Source of the DNA: Epithemia pelagica
Taxonomy: Eukaryota; Bacillariophyta; Bacillariophyceae; Surirellales; Surirellaceae
Direction: 5' to 3'
NCBI GenBank assembly: GCA_946965045.2
Contig: OX337230.1
Location: forward strand, 1,302,001 to 1,366,000
DNA: 64,000 nucleotides
Positions within the stretch are counted from its first letter, which is position 1. Every line of letters starts with the position of its first letter. Made by a program: the position numbers and the translations under genes. The notes beneath the pieces were generated by a model. That model made no database searches, had not been told where the DNA came from, and saw only the letters and a program-made list of their open reading frames with translations. Positions 52,144-63,560 of this stretch are shown here, one piece after another.

Positions 52144-54066
52144 CTAGATTCCGATTTCATCATTCTTCGTACCGGCCTTCCGTTTCAAACGTTGAATGGA
52201 GAGTTCAGCCGCCTGTTCCGCACCTACAAGAACAAGGGGTACACCATTACCTGGTCGACAGCTTGCACCCACACATACAACGTTTCGAAAGCCATCGACC
52301 GAGGCCGGTCTCAACCTACTCAACTGTGACAACGCATGGTTGATTCCAAACGGCACTCCAGCTGCAACGTTCCATGACTCAGCCATTGAAACAGGAGTGT
52401 CCACTGATTCGTGTAGTATGCATTGTCTCAGGTCACTGAGACCCTCCAGAACCGCAAGTCGTTCAAGAACGACGTCTCTTGCGCCATTGATTGTTTCTTC
52501 ATCAAATTGTGATGCATAGCCCTGAATCGCGGACCCACGCTCTAGGTTGGACAAGGATTCTTGCCTTCTCAATGTGGGACATGGAAGGAGTACTGTAATA
52601 GAGTCGCACCCCTGAACAAAAGATATGTGAGCCTTTTTCGATAAGGGTGACCAAGAACTCAATCATTTTCTTACCGAAGGAGCACATGAGGGATCGACTT
52701 TACTGGGTCGATGAACATAAAAGTTATAGGCATTGTTTGAGCTGAATCGACATGGTGGATTGAATGTCTCCCGTAGGCAACTCCAGCTCTCTTTTGCGTC
52801 AACGTCTTTGCTTGCTTGTAAGAAAACGTTGTGCGTATTCAATTCATCAAGGGTCTTATTCGTTGACCAGTGAAAAGCTATTACTCCACTACTGAATTTA
52901 TACTTCTCAGTCCAATCATATGTCTCGGTGTCAGCATCATCATTGTTGCGAAGGAGTGTCGCTTGTGCGTAGGGAAGATCAGTATTCATTACTATAAGAT
53001 CGGCCTCGACAAAAGTACTGGCTGTGTCATCGGCTCCTCGAATATTAACTCCTGAGCTCGACACTGATGTAACAGTTTGGTTGCATCGGATCACAACACC
53101 CAGATCTGTACATAATTTCTCCATTGCAGCAGAGACGCAACGAAAGCCACCTTCAGGCGCAAAGACACCGCATTTCTTGTTTTCGGGATGAAGCTCAATT
53201 GCCGCCAAAAGACCGAAGACTGCTGGTGCAGTTGTTCCGAAGACGCCACCTGCGAACGAATTATTGTTTCGGTAGGGTTCTAGTCCCACGTACAAATCCT
53301 GAAAGGATGCCAATGCACGCATTTTGGGTGAAGTGAAGAAGGCTTCCAGTACATCAGAATGGGGTTTCAAGGGCCATGCTTTCCCCGCATCTCGAAGAGA
53401 CTCGATCGAAAAGACAGGAAAGCTTCCGAGATCAAATTTTTCTTCGATAAAGTTTGGTAATCCACAATCTAGGAAAGCCTCACATGCCTGCAAGTAGGCA
53501 TCCCATTTCTGTGCTCCGTTCTCTTCAAACTTTTCCATTGTTGCTCTTGATTCTGCTTCTTCTCCGTCAATTACTTCGCTGTTTCCTTCTCTTCGAAAGC
53601 CGACTAGAAGTCTATCTCCGTCGTCAAATACTACTTGGTACGCTGGGTTACATGGTCTCATATGTAGACCGTATTCGTTCGCGGACGACCCACAATCCTG
53701 GAACAGTCGTTCATATACGTGGGGCAACAGAAGAAGCGAAGGACCTTGCTCATGTCGGAAGATACCATAGTTAGGAATGCTCACATCAAACGAACCCGAC
53801 CGACCTCCAACGATTGGGTTTTTCTCTAGGATGGTGATATGAGGAGGCGGAAAACCGTCTCTGGACTCTCCCATCTCTGCTGCGATACGAGCAGCCGTTG
53901 CAAGTCCCCCGATTCCACCGCCTACGATAACAACCTTTTGCGGAGTCCATGACCATGCTTGTCCAAATAGACTCGTGCCACCAAGGAACAGATAGCAAGC
54001 ATAGCTTCGGATCTTTTTGTGAATGTCGTTCGCAGCAGGGACTTTCGGCGAGGTTGACTGGATCAT
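52144..54066 (-). CDS. CrtI-type carotenoid desaturase/isomerase-like FAD oxidoreductase
   Basis: Two exons, 54066-52675 and 52611-52144. The 63 bp intron (GTAAGA...TCAG) joins CAPS to GCDSITVLLPCP. 619 residues. The dinucleotide fold is at the N-terminus (KVVIVGGGIGGLATAARIA, then ILEKNPIVGGRSGSF), and the second FAD signature closes the protein (VGASCRPGNGVPLVLVGA). This end motif and the whole layout are those of bacterial-type phytoene desaturases and carotenoid isomerases. A short hydrophobic leader (YACYLFLGGTSLFGQAWS) precedes the fold and may be a plastid signal. The exact step (desaturation of phytoene or carotene, or isomerisation) cannot be read from the sequence. The start at 54066 is the first ATG in the frame. 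Confidence 0.85.
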
Positions 54067-54401
54067 AATGGGCCACCGCAATCTCTCCCAAACACCAGCC
54101 AACAAAGGTTCTATTCTCTTTCGAATACTTTTTGTCGTATCGGCACTTCGTCTGAATAGAAAAGCTGTGAGACATCAATGAGTGAATGAACTGCATGGGT
54201 GAGAGACCACATACCACATGCCATTTCTGTCCGTCGTCCATCCCGTAGATCTACAAAAACTACCTCCTCGCTCCTCGCCAAATAGAATGTGTATAGAATC
54301 ATATTTATATATGAAGAGTTAGCCATCTTTGAGTGTTATCCTAGAACCAATGTTCTCAAAAGTATCTTCATTTCTTTGTGCATGTGTTACGAAAATTGGA
54401 T

Positions 54402-55782
54402 TCAGACTGCTTCGGTTGCCTTGAGACCAATGCGGACAGCTTCGAGTCCATCTGTGAGTGTCACTTCGGGATTCCATGATCCCGTCTCTTGATATGAACC
54501 TATGGCACTGACGAGCCTGTGCCATTCCACAGCCGTGCTACTGTAGTGATAGCCGCCATGGGTTGGAATTTCATGTTTTATTCCATGAACCTCACGTACA
54601 TTTGAACAGTCGTACACGGTTTCATTGATAGCCGATGAAGGAGGAGGAACGCTTCGGTCTACCCATGCATCGATAGTGGGACGTTGGTACGCATACACCT
54701 TGTTCTCGGGAAGGTAGGCCTCGATACGTCCTCTGGTACCGGTCACAATGATCTCTTCTCGGTGACGACTGCCGTCCGCAAACATCGTGAGTTCAAGACA
54801 ACCCATTGCGATGGACTTTTCAAATGGAAAAATGACATAAGCTGAATCGATTATGGGAACCTCGAACTGTTTTTCCTCGTCTTGGTAGTTTAGTCCACGT
54901 TGGACCAACGTCTTGATCTGAGGCACATCAACCTCCTGTCCACTAATCAATCGAAAAAGGTCAAAGAAATGGCAACATTTCTCGACCAACGAATCGCCTG
55001 TTTTGTTTCGGTCTCGGTTCCACTGAGCAACTTTATCGAGAAAGGGAAACTAAAGATGGACAAAGACATAGGCATATATTGAGTCGCAATGCAAACGCAG
55101 GCATGATGACTTAGTGCAAGTGGGAAAGTGCTTACCCGATTCTCACGTATAGTAACCATTTTAATGTCCCCAATAGTCGGAAGGAGATCCATTAGTTTGG
55201 CAATTGCGGGAATGTATCGATATTCCATAGCAACCCAGACTCGGGCACAAAACTCTGGCGATTCAACAAAGGTCGACAGCCTTGTATGCTGCTCCATGGA
55301 AACGGCAACTGGCTTTTCGCACAATATGGAAATATTCCTGGTTCCCCAACGGATAATAGTATCTGTGTGTAAATGATCTGGTGTGGCAATCACTAGCAAA
55401 TCGATATCATCAGCCCTTTGTAGTAGCTCTTCCTCACTGTGGACCAGTTCTGGCAACGTCATGGGCTGACTGGAGTTATAAAATTTTTTAAAAACGTCCA
55501 TGCTTTGTTTCAAGGATGGTTCGTGAGGGTCGCAAAGAAAGCCCAGTGATACATTTGAGTATCCCAGAATATATGAAATATGTTCTTGTCCCTGTGGTTC
55601 CAAAGTACAACATGATGAGAAAACCCTGGACTTTCCCGGCCTCTTCTAGGACTAACCGGAAAGCTTACCATCATACCGCACCCCAACAGGGCACATCGTA
55701 TCGTTCTCGTTGTTTCGTGCGTCCCATCGTCAACTTCTAAGCTTCCCTCATCGAGGACGTCTGCACGAAGGTTCGGCGGCAT
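54402..55782 (-). CDS. Gfo/Idh/MocA-family NAD(P)-dependent oxidoreductase
   Basis: Three exons: 55782-55669, 55591-55136 and 55049-54402, with introns of 77 and 86 bp. Splicing rebuilds LLGCGMMGQEHISYI (Rossmann GxGxxG) at the first junction and RENRFPFLDKVAQWNRD at the second. 405 residues. Further signatures: DLLVIATPDHLHTD, the EKPVAVSMEQH motif (Lys of the EKP catalytic triad) and VEKCCHFFDLFRLI, with the catalytic His. The family oxidises or reduces hydroxyls of sugars, inositols and related compounds; the closest feel is the inositol-2-dehydrogenase-like group, but the substrate is unknown. No signal peptide is seen. It diverges from the dioxygenase-reductase fusion gene, which suggests joint control. 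Confidence 0.9.
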
Positions 55783-56298
55783 GGCAAAGCTGTCAGTTAT
55801 CCTCTACAAGTAGAAATTGGCAGTGGACAGCTGCTCACTTGGTTTATGATTACATTTCATGACCTTCGACAACATACGGATGATGACTTAAGAAGAGGTT
55901 GACAGTTGACACGAACGCTTCACGTCCTTCTTCATTCGTCAATCGCTCAATTGCCATCCATCAACGAAGGCGTAACAATCTCCTTCATGTTCATGGCTTG
56001 GGTGAACAACAATGATCAACACATCTACTGATTACGACCGCTCGGAAGTATTAATCGCGTGAGTTCCCAGCACGTTCCAGTTTGGTCGCGTAGATTCCTG
56101 CCGCATCACCTGATCCCTCGAACCCAATTTATGACTCCTGACACTTTGTGTGTCAAAAATCGTTTGGTTGTGGTTCTCCTTGTCTCATGAGAGAAATCTT
56201 TGTACGAAAGATTGTCGAAACAATTGAGACTGTCTGTGGCATTATTCCATCAACATTTTCCCTTCGTTGTCCATTCGTTACACTCTAGAGCCTGACGT
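55783..56298. promoter_or_regulatory. divergent promoter region, dehydrogenase / dioxygenase-reductase
   Basis: 516 bp between two oppositely directed start codons with no gene inside. Both promoters must lie here, so the two metabolic genes may be co-regulated. No named binding site was recognised. Confidence 0.4.
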
Positions 56299-58416
56299 AT
56301 GAATATAAGGATGATGCTCTCTATCAAACCTCTCTTTGAACAGCACTCTGGTCGTACCTTTGGATGGAATGATCTTAGCCAGGGGGAGCTGGTCGATTCT
56401 TTGGATCACCAGAAAGCTCTCTTGATTCGTGGTGTGGACAATCCCCTGTCGGTGGAAGAATTTGGGAAGCTTCTGGTTGGATTCAACCTAGAGAGTTATC
56501 CTTATGTTGGCGGCGCTGCGCCTCGAACAATCATTCCTGTCTCTGCGGGAAAGGACATTATCTTTACAGCCAATGAAAGGTACGTTCCATATTGCTGGTT
56601 GCGTCTTGTTTTCCTCGTCGGCAGGGATCTCATATGACGCAACTTAGTCCTCCACAAGAACCCATTCCGTTCCATCATGAGCTTGCCCAAACGCCGAATC
56701 CTCCCGAATATATATTTTTCTATTGTGACACTCCCTCTGACCATGGAGGAGAGACACCAATCATTGATTCGACACTGGTATACCGGTTTGCCCAAGAGAA
56801 TCACCCTGAGTTTATCAAGAAGTTGTTCCAAGTTGGAGCTCGCTACATTCGTACGCTACCCGCCGACGATGACCCACTTTCCCCGATTGGTCGGTCGTAC
56901 AAGAATACCTGGCATGTCAAGACACCCAAAGAGCTTGAAGAAAAGCTGTCCAAGATTGATGGGTGTTCGTGGGAATGGAAAGAAGACGGATCAGTGAGAA
57001 TTACAACAGAAGCTGTCCCTGCCCTTCGTCTTGTCAAGGAGCATTCGCAGAACTATGTTTTTCAATACACCTTTGCCAATAGTGTTGTTGCGGCATACAT
57101 GGGATGGCAAGATGCACGAAACAACCGTTTCGACGCGCTTCGATACGGAGACATGGAAAAAATGCCCAAGGACGTTTTGGAAAGTATCGCTTCGTTCATG
57201 CAGAGTCACCGTGTTCTGCACAAGTGGAAAAAAGGCGATATGTAAGTGACCTCAAGAAGGGTCTCTCCTCGTTTCAAGTGTGGTCAATGGATATTCAGCT
57301 CTAACAGACCTATTCTTTTTGATCCTCAGCATGGCCTTGAACAACCAGCTTGTCATGCACAGCCGCAATCCGTTCACTGGACCACGCAAAGTATATGCTT
57401 CGATATGGGGAGCCCCACGCATTGATGACGGAGTTTACAGGGCAGGGAAGGTTCCATCGAAGTGGTACAAGGAACTGGCACCTCAGGATCCTCTCGTGTT
57501 TGGATTTTGGAAGGTACCCAAAGATATTTGTGCCGACGCGTGCTACAATGCGATCAAGGCGGGATACCGTCGACTCGATTGTGCATGCGATTATGGTAAC
57601 GAAAAGGAGGTTGGTGAGGGAATTGCGAGAGCTCTGAAGGATGGCTTATGTGCAAGGAAAGATCTGTTTATTACCAGCAAGCTCTGGAATACGTATCACA
57701 AACGAGAGCATGTTCCAATGGCCTTAGATCGCACTCTCAGTGACCTCCAGTTGGATTACCTTGATGAGTATTTGATCCATTTTCCCATTACGATGGAATA
57801 TGTTCCTTTTGAGGAGAAGTACCCTCCAGAGTGGCACAACATGCAGGGGAAGATGGTTGTCGTGGATCATGACATAATGGAGACTTGGAAAGCCATGGAA
57901 GATATGGCCAAAGCGGGAAAGTGCAGGGAAATTGGTGTATGCAACTTCTCAACCCAACTTCTGCGTCACCTCCTGTCGAACTGCAGCATCCGACCATCTG
58001 TACTTCAGGTTGAGTTGCACCCCGAAAACTCACAAAAGCGACTTGTTCGCTTTGCCCGCGAACAAGGTATGCGAGTGACGGCTTTCTCGGTGTTTGGGGC
58101 GACGTCGTATGTAGAACTTGGTGGAGCGACACAAGATGAGTCTTTGTTGAACAACGAAATTATTCGAAACATTGCAAAGGAGAAAGAAAAGACTCCAGCT
58201 CAAGTTCTGATTCGGTGGGCCTTCCAAAGGGGGACTCTTCCGTTGTGTAAATCTTCCAAAGCGGAACGCATGGTTGAAAACCGTAAAGTGTTTGATTTTT
58301 ATCTCAATAAATCTGATATGGAGCAGATCGACAGCCTCAACAAAAATCGCCGCTACAATGATCCAGGAGACTTTTGTGAATCTGCATTTGGAACCTTTTG
58401 TCCCATCTATGAGTAG
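56299..58416 (+). CDS. fusion of TauD/TfdA-like dioxygenase and aldo-keto reductase
   Basis: Three exons: 56299-56579, 56648-57241 and 57330-58416. Introns of 68 and 88 bp keep the frame and rebuild FTANESPPQEPIPFHHELAQ and KKGDIMALNNQLVMHSRNPF. 653 residues. Residues 1-320 are a clavaminate-synthase-like 2-oxoglutarate dioxygenase: iron ligands H103 and E105 (HHE) and H302, with the 2OG arginine R311 in GPRKV. Residues from about 340 form an aldo-keto reductase barrel with the full tetrad D375, Y380, K409 and H442 (LDCACDYGNE, ITSKLW, YLIHFPI). The second junction lies before the dioxygenase distal His, so the two domains cannot be separate genes. The likely chemistry is oxidation followed by carbonyl reduction on one substrate. 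No targeting signal. Confidence 0.88.
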
Positions 58417-58498
58417 ATTGATGCCTTTAAGCTTTTACGAGTAACTCTATGTGTAAATAAGAGAGTTATAGTCTACTCCCGTACAATTCAAAGCGAGG

Positions 58499-59785
58499 AT
58501 GGATAACAGTGAACAGTACGAAAATTCATTCACGAGGTTTTCTCCAATAGTGGGGTCCCGCCAATGTGATTCTAATGATTCGGAAGCACATCCAAAAAAT
58601 CCACATTGGTCGGTCGTGGCCACAGACACACAATGGACCATGGTGCACGTCTGCGGACGATCACGGCAACTCCTCTCACGGTTCAAAATCTGGAAAGCTG
58701 CGTGCTATACCCACAATCTTCGCAACAGCATTCCTACCATGGACCCACCGATTTCACACCGTGAAGACGGCAGTGGCAACGTCCACAGTCGTATTTCAAA
58801 TGATAGCCTTGCTGCGACTGCAGCGAAAACGCAAGCAATGTTGAAAGAGCATTTTCCCAGGACACTTCATGACGTACCACCAGAACTTCACCCTCTCCCA
58901 CCGTTTGTCTCGAAAGAGCAATGGACCCTTCTTGGAAATGCCATTCGAACTGCAGAAAATCCCACGGTACTTTCCATTCCTGGAAAATATTGGATCTCAC
59001 TTCGCTGTGATGGAAATGGATTTGGTCGATTCATCAAAAAACTCAAAAAGCATGGTGTCTTCACTGATCAGGGCTGGTCACCTACCATGGCCTCTGTCAT
59101 GACCAAATGTTGTCGTGAACTCATGTCCAAATTTGCCGCTAAATGCGGCTTCACGCAGTCGGATGAAATAACCGTTCTCATTCCACCCACAAGTGTGGAT
59201 GCTAAAAACGGGCAAGTTCATCATCCACACGCCCACAATGGTCGTGTTCAAAAACTCTGCTCTTTGGCCGCGGCACTTGTCACCGCTACCTTCAATAATG
59301 AGATTGTTCGACTGTGCCACAAGCACGGAATCACTGCATATGATGACAATGACCACGATGATGGTCTTTTTCTGGCATGTTTTGATTGCCGTGTTGGAAT
59401 GTATGAGACTGAACAAGAGGCATTATCGGTTCTTCTGTGGAGGTCATATGATTGCGGAGTTAATGGTGTCAGCGACGCAGTCTTTTCTCTCAAAGGTATG
59501 GTGGAAGGAGCTGGTGCCATGGTGAAAGAGAGTACAGATCACAAACTAAAGTGGCTTTACGAACACTCCAAGTTGCCATTGCCACCTCATCAGCGAGAGG
59601 GAGCCTACTTTGTCAAAAGAAGACGGCGCGTTGTAGCTAAGGATCACATCACCAATCTACCCGTGACGTGTCTGCGATCGAGGATTGAGCAAGTGGAGGG
59701 CAATGTGTTGACACTTTTCAAAAACAATGCCCTTTTTCCACCCGACGAAGAAATGGATACCTCCGAAGCTTGCGATGACATTTGA
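58499..59785 (+). CDS. Thg1-like tRNA-His guanylyltransferase family protein
   Basis: 428 residues if the ATG at 58499 is used. The catalytic half begins after about residue 160: WISLRCDGNGFGRFIKKL corresponds to the first metal-binding Asp region, FTQSDEITVLIP to the SDE metal site, and FDCRVGMYETEQEALSVLLWRSYDCGVNGVSDAV to the family's later signature. GAYFVKRRRR is near the C-terminus. Thg1 adds G-1 to tRNA-His; Thg1-like proteins repair 5' ends of RNAs by 3'-5' polymerisation. The roughly 80-residue N-terminus up to the Met at 58739 is unlike the family and may be untranslated, so the true start is uncertain. Which activity this copy has cannot be told. Confidence 0.8.
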   Translation: MDNSEQYENSFTRFSPIVGSRQCDSNDSEAHPKNPHWSVVATDTQWTMVHVCGRSRQLLSRFKIWKAACYTHNLRNSIPTMDPPISHREDGSGNVHSRISNDSLAATAAKTQAMLKEHFPRTLHDVPPELHPLPPFVSKEQWTLLGNAIRTAENPTVLSIPGKYWISLRCDGNGFGRFIKKLKKHGVFTDQGWSPTMASVMTKCCRELMSKFAAKCGFTQSDEITVLIPPTSVDAKNGQVHHPHAHNGRVQKLCSLAAALVTATFNNEIVRLCHKHGITAYDDNDHDDGLFLACFDCRVGMYETEQEALSVLLWRSYDCGVNGVSDAVFSLKGMVEGAGAMVKESTDHKLKWLYEHSKLPLPPHQREGAYFVKRRRRVVAKDHITNLPVTCLRSRIEQVEGNVLTLFKNNALFPPDEEMDTSEACDDI

Positions 59786-59926
59786 CCCGGGCGCTGAGCG
59801 GAGGCGAGCTCGTGCACTGAGCGGAGACGATCTGGAATATCAACACGTTAGGTACTAAGAAAGGTTTGACGAGGGGATCAGACTACGAGGTAAACGGCTG
59901 CATTAACTTAATTCTGGGAGTTCAAG

Positions 59927-59970
59927 TATGCTAGATGAGTAAGAGATTTATGCTAGATGAGTAAGAGATT
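59927..59970. repeat. 22 bp perfect tandem duplication over a stop codon
   Basis: TATGCTAGATGAGTAAGAGATT occurs twice, at 59927-59948 and 59949-59970. The second copy contains the stop codon and last codons of the DUF1517 gene on the minus strand. Confidence 0.9.
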
Positions 59971-61438
59971 TGGGTAGCTAGTGTACACATCCTCTTGAGT
60001 CAAATTATCTTCATTTCGATCGCCTGGTATCCAAATAACCTCCCCGGCAAACAAACAATTTTCGACGCGGGCATCCGATGCAATGCGCTCCAGAGCGTTG
60101 GTCAAGTCGTCACGATTCTTGACGATTAGAAAATACGTGGAATCTCCATCAATGGCAAGATTCAGATTCACAATGGCAATGGTTGCTCTGGACGACAGAG
60201 ACGACTCATTCGGTAAAGATTTATGGGCCATGTACCCACCCCCAAAACGATCCACTATTAACAAAGGCCACGAGGCACGTTAGAGAACAACCCACACGGA
60301 ACAGTAACTCAAAAGACTCAATCTCTGACTCATACCTGATTCCCTATCGTATTTGCTTCTGTTCTCAACTGACTGCTTATTGAAATCTCGTTGTGCTTTT
60401 TCAGGGTCCGAATAGTGGTTCGAATCTACATGCATGGATGTAATGGCTTCCTCGTTACGTAAGAGCTCCAGTGCCACTGAATGAGTAAATAAGGAGTGAG
60501 TTGAACCTTTACTGGATCTTTGATCTCTGACCAATGGCTGTCATCAAGAATATCTCACCTTCGGCAAGGAGATATTGGACTCCTTGTCTGGTACTCGTAT
60601 CTACCATCTCTGCAATGTTTTTTAAACGGTTCAATATGCACATGGGGTCATCACGATCTGGGACGTTGACTGCAACCGTTATTGAGGAAGCAGTAGCTCC
60701 GGGACCCAAGGGTCCACTTTGCATGTCGTCATAGCGCCGGTCATGCTTGCCAGCATTCTTCAAAAACCCGTATGTGATCAATGCTCCTGTCCCCCCGAGG
60801 ACAAGAGTATCTCCCAACGAAAAGGAGGTGGCCACTCTCTCTGGACTGCGAACATAGACAACGCCACGTGGCATTGGATTGTGATAGACGGAGACGCGTG
60901 GGGCTCCTCCCACGACATGGACTCGCTCCGGCTGATACATCGAGGAGGAGGAATAACTCTTGAAGCTGCTCTTTTGAGGAGCAGGTCGTGAATAGGAAGG
61001 CCGCGAATATGATGATGAGGAAGATTTGAAGGAGCCTCCTGTTCGGTAACCACTCTTGGCTGTGGCTGGCATACCAAGGCTGCAGGCCCAAACAAGCATC
61101 AACGACAAAGTGAGACTCAGCAAACGTTTCCGAAATTTACGAAAACGAGACATCCATGTCGTTCGACTCTTCCAACATGACGATATCCACCCAAAGTTCT
61201 TGTTCGTGGTTGTATTGTCATCCAGTCGTCTCTGAGAAGAAGATGATGAGAGAAGAAATGTGCGTGTCTGGTGGTGCAAAAGATGATAGTGTGAGGTTCG
61301 ACTGTTTGGAACAGGTTCCGGTGGGACAAGAGATTTCAACGACCGATGCGATCGAGTCAAAGTCGATGCCCCTTGGAAGGAGTAACAGCGTCGCAACGCA
61401 GAAAGAAACAATACTACTATCGATGCCCTCATGGTCAT
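59953..61438 (-). CDS. DUF1517-family plastid protein
   Basis: Three exons: 61438-60559, 60476-60336 and 60254-59953 (introns 82 and 81 bp), giving 440 residues. An N-terminal signal peptide (RASIVVLFLSALRRCYS) is followed by FQGASTL, fitting the diatom plastid rule with Phe after the cleavage site. A second hydrophobic stretch (LSLTLSLMLVWACSLGM) and a Ser/Tyr-rich region precede the DUF1517 domain: GPGATASSITVAVNVPDRDDP, VALELLRNEEAI, SNHYSDPEKAQRDFNKQSVENRSKY, RATIAIVNLNLAIDGDS and FAGEVIWIPGD. Relatives occur in cyanobacteria and in thylakoid or envelope membranes of plants, where one was linked to acclimation to fluctuating light. The exon joins restore all of these conserved segments. 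Confidence 0.85.
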
Positions 61439-61664
61439 GTGATCACTAGCGAAAGGTGGGGGGAAGCAAAAATGAATGAGATTTGAGAAAATTCGATGTG
61501 GGACTGAATCTTTCCGCGTTCCCAGAGTCCGTACGTCGCCAGGATTTCGCGAGATGACATGACAGACACATCACTGACGACAGACAAAACGCGCCTTTCT
61601 CTAAATCCAATCGATCCATAATCCCTACCATCAACAGATCACGTCATTACAAGTCTATCCAACA

Positions 61665-62092
61665 ATGTTTTCAAAAGTTGCTGCCCTCCTTATGTTACTG
61701 GTGGTGATCTTGCCGGGTTACGCAACAGCTTTGGCATTTCCCGTCAAAATAACCTGTCAACTTCCTCCCCCATTTCTCTTCATTTTGGCTCAATTCACCA
61801 GGGACCTACCGTCGCAAGAATCTCTGCCATCACTACAGTCTTATCGGCCAAGAAGAAGGAGGGCAAGTTATCAGACAAGCGACGGTAACAATTGGGGGTT
61901 GGTGACGATGAAGACGAATATGATCTATCCATGGCGCTGGACGCAAACACTGATTCGTCTATATCCAAAATTGTGGCTGGTTCGCTCATTTTGACCATGC
62001 TTGCTCTTATTGTTGTTGGATTGCTCATCCCTCTGACTACGGACTATGGAGATGGTGTGTGTAATCCACTGTTGACACAAGGTCGTTGCTGA
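61665..62092 (+). CDS. small plastid-like membrane protein, frame interrupted by a stop
   Basis: Exon 1 at 61665-61742 encodes a signal peptide (MFSKVAALLMLLVVILPGYATALAFP) split by a likely intron (61743-61801, CACCAG acceptor). The next exon reads GPTVARISAITTVLSAKKKE, like a plastid transit start. In the same frame a TAA at 61886-61888 separates this from a well-formed ending: GVGDDEDEYDLSMALDANTD, then a membrane span (IVAGSLILTMLALIVVGLLIP) and a stop at 62090-62092. The two halves look like one protein of roughly 97 residues. The stop could be a real mutation, a base error or an unusual splice that I cannot identify. Family not recognised. Confidence 0.4.
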
Positions 62093-62140
62093 TTGAGATG
62101 CGTCATGGTCACAAAACATACAAGAGATTTGAGACAGAAA

Positions 62141-63110
62141 CTAATTTAAACCGCAGACATCCAAGTTTGTCATTGTCTTGGATTTGACCTTTTGTCGTCG
62201 TTCCAGGAACTTTTGGAAACCTTCAAATTCATTGAGCTGCGTATTGGTCATTGCGTTCCCATGAAGATTCAAATCGATCAATGGTGTTTCGGTAAAGAGT
62301 ACTTCTGGGATGGGTTGAGGATTCTTTGGAGTAAACACTGTGCTCTTGACTGTAATGGCGTTGTTCTTTAGGGACAGCACTTTGAGCTTTTTCATGTCGC
62401 CCATGGTTTCAGGAAGAACCGATATCTTATTCCGGTCCAGCCGCAGTTCTTGAAGGCCAAGAAGCGCCGAAATTGATGGAGGAAGTGTCCAGATTTCGTT
62501 ATCCGATAAATCGAGCATTTCCAATTTCACCAAGGTTGGTGCAATCACATGTTGAGGTACAACGACCAAGTGATTATGGGCCAGAGTTAATTGTTTCAGT
62601 GAGACTGGTAATGGTGGCACGGAATACGTCAGTGACACGTCTGCTCGGTCCGGAGTCTTTGGTGGTGGTGCCGCCGCTGCTTTGCCCTTTACTCCCTTCC
62701 CTGGTGTTGCAACATTTCCAAGCATATTGTTGGCGCATGATAAACTTTGTAATTTGACGAGTTTCGAAATCTCCGATAAGGAACCAGCAAACAGTGCATT
62801 TTTGTCCAAATTTAGAGATTTTAATTCTGTGAGAACAGATAAACGACCCAGTGATCTAATTTGGTTGCTGCTGAGATCAAGGGTTCGAATTTTCCTCAGT
62901 TCTTCAAAAGTAAAAAGGTCATTTGGGATTGAGTCCAGTCCATGTTCGCTCAAAGAAAGAACACCAAGCTTCTTGGCATTTTCCAATTTCTGTATCAAGT
63001 GTGAGTCGGATGAGCAGCACTCTTTGTCTCTATGTCAACTTAGTGCGAGGTATACTCACCTGAGCTGTTACTTTCTTGCCGGTGTGGTTTTTTGGTTGAG
63101 TGTTTCCCAT
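62141..63110 (-). CDS. leucine-rich repeat protein, LRRC57-like
   Basis: Two exons, 63110-63060 and 62989-62141, with a 70 bp intron (GTGAGT...ACAG). 299 residues. The N-terminus MGNTQPKNHTGKK is an N-myristoylation-type start (Gly2), probably tethering the protein to membranes as in LRRC57. About eight leucine-rich repeats of the plant/short type follow (IRTLDLSSNQIRSLGRL, LKSLNLDKNALFAG, LKQLTLAHNHLVVV, LEMLDLSDNEIWTLP, LQELRLDRNKISVLP, LKVLSLKNNAI). A linker rich in Lys, Ala and Pro (KGVKGKAAAAPPPKTP) interrupts the repeats. The end is a charged cap. The function is not established. Confidence 0.88.
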
Positions 63111-63380
63111 GTTGAAATCTTCTTAGATACCCTGTTGATCTCTGATTGCACGAGCGCCATTGTGCAGGAAAACTGCGCAGTCGCGTTAAAACCGATTGTG
63201 GGACTAAAACGATTCACGACTCGATGGAATCAATGTCTATGTCGCCTCATGAGAGCTAGCATGATCAAAACGACTTCGCATCGAGAATCTCTCAAAGTTC
63301 CCGAAGATAATCATTTAGTGCTGCCAATCTTGCCGTCAAAGGGCTGAGGAAGATGGTCTCGATCATGGCGTGCAAGAGGG

Positions 63381-63560
63381 ATGATGGATGCAGCGCGATC
63401 TAAGCTTCGGGAAGAAACAGATGAATTTCCGCGGGAATCTTTCAATTTCAGGCACTACTTTGCCATGGGCAGAAGACAAACAGTGTTGGTCCACGATGTA
63501 TCTAGTAAACGAACCTGCAGATGTCAGGACATCGATCGACAAATTCAGGCAGAATATTGA
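63381..63560 (+). CDS. candidate small ORF (59 codons)
   Basis: ATG at 63381 to TGA at 63558-63560. The translation (MMDAARSKLREETDEFPRES...) begins with a charged helix and continues FNFRHYFAMGRRQTVLVHD, with two Cys in TCRCQD. It looks more protein-like than the longer alternative frame over the same bases. No family is recognised. It could be a small gene or an exon. Confidence 0.25.
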   Translation: MMDAARSKLREETDEFPRESFNFRHYFAMGRRQTVLVHDVSSKRTCRCQDIDRQIQAEY

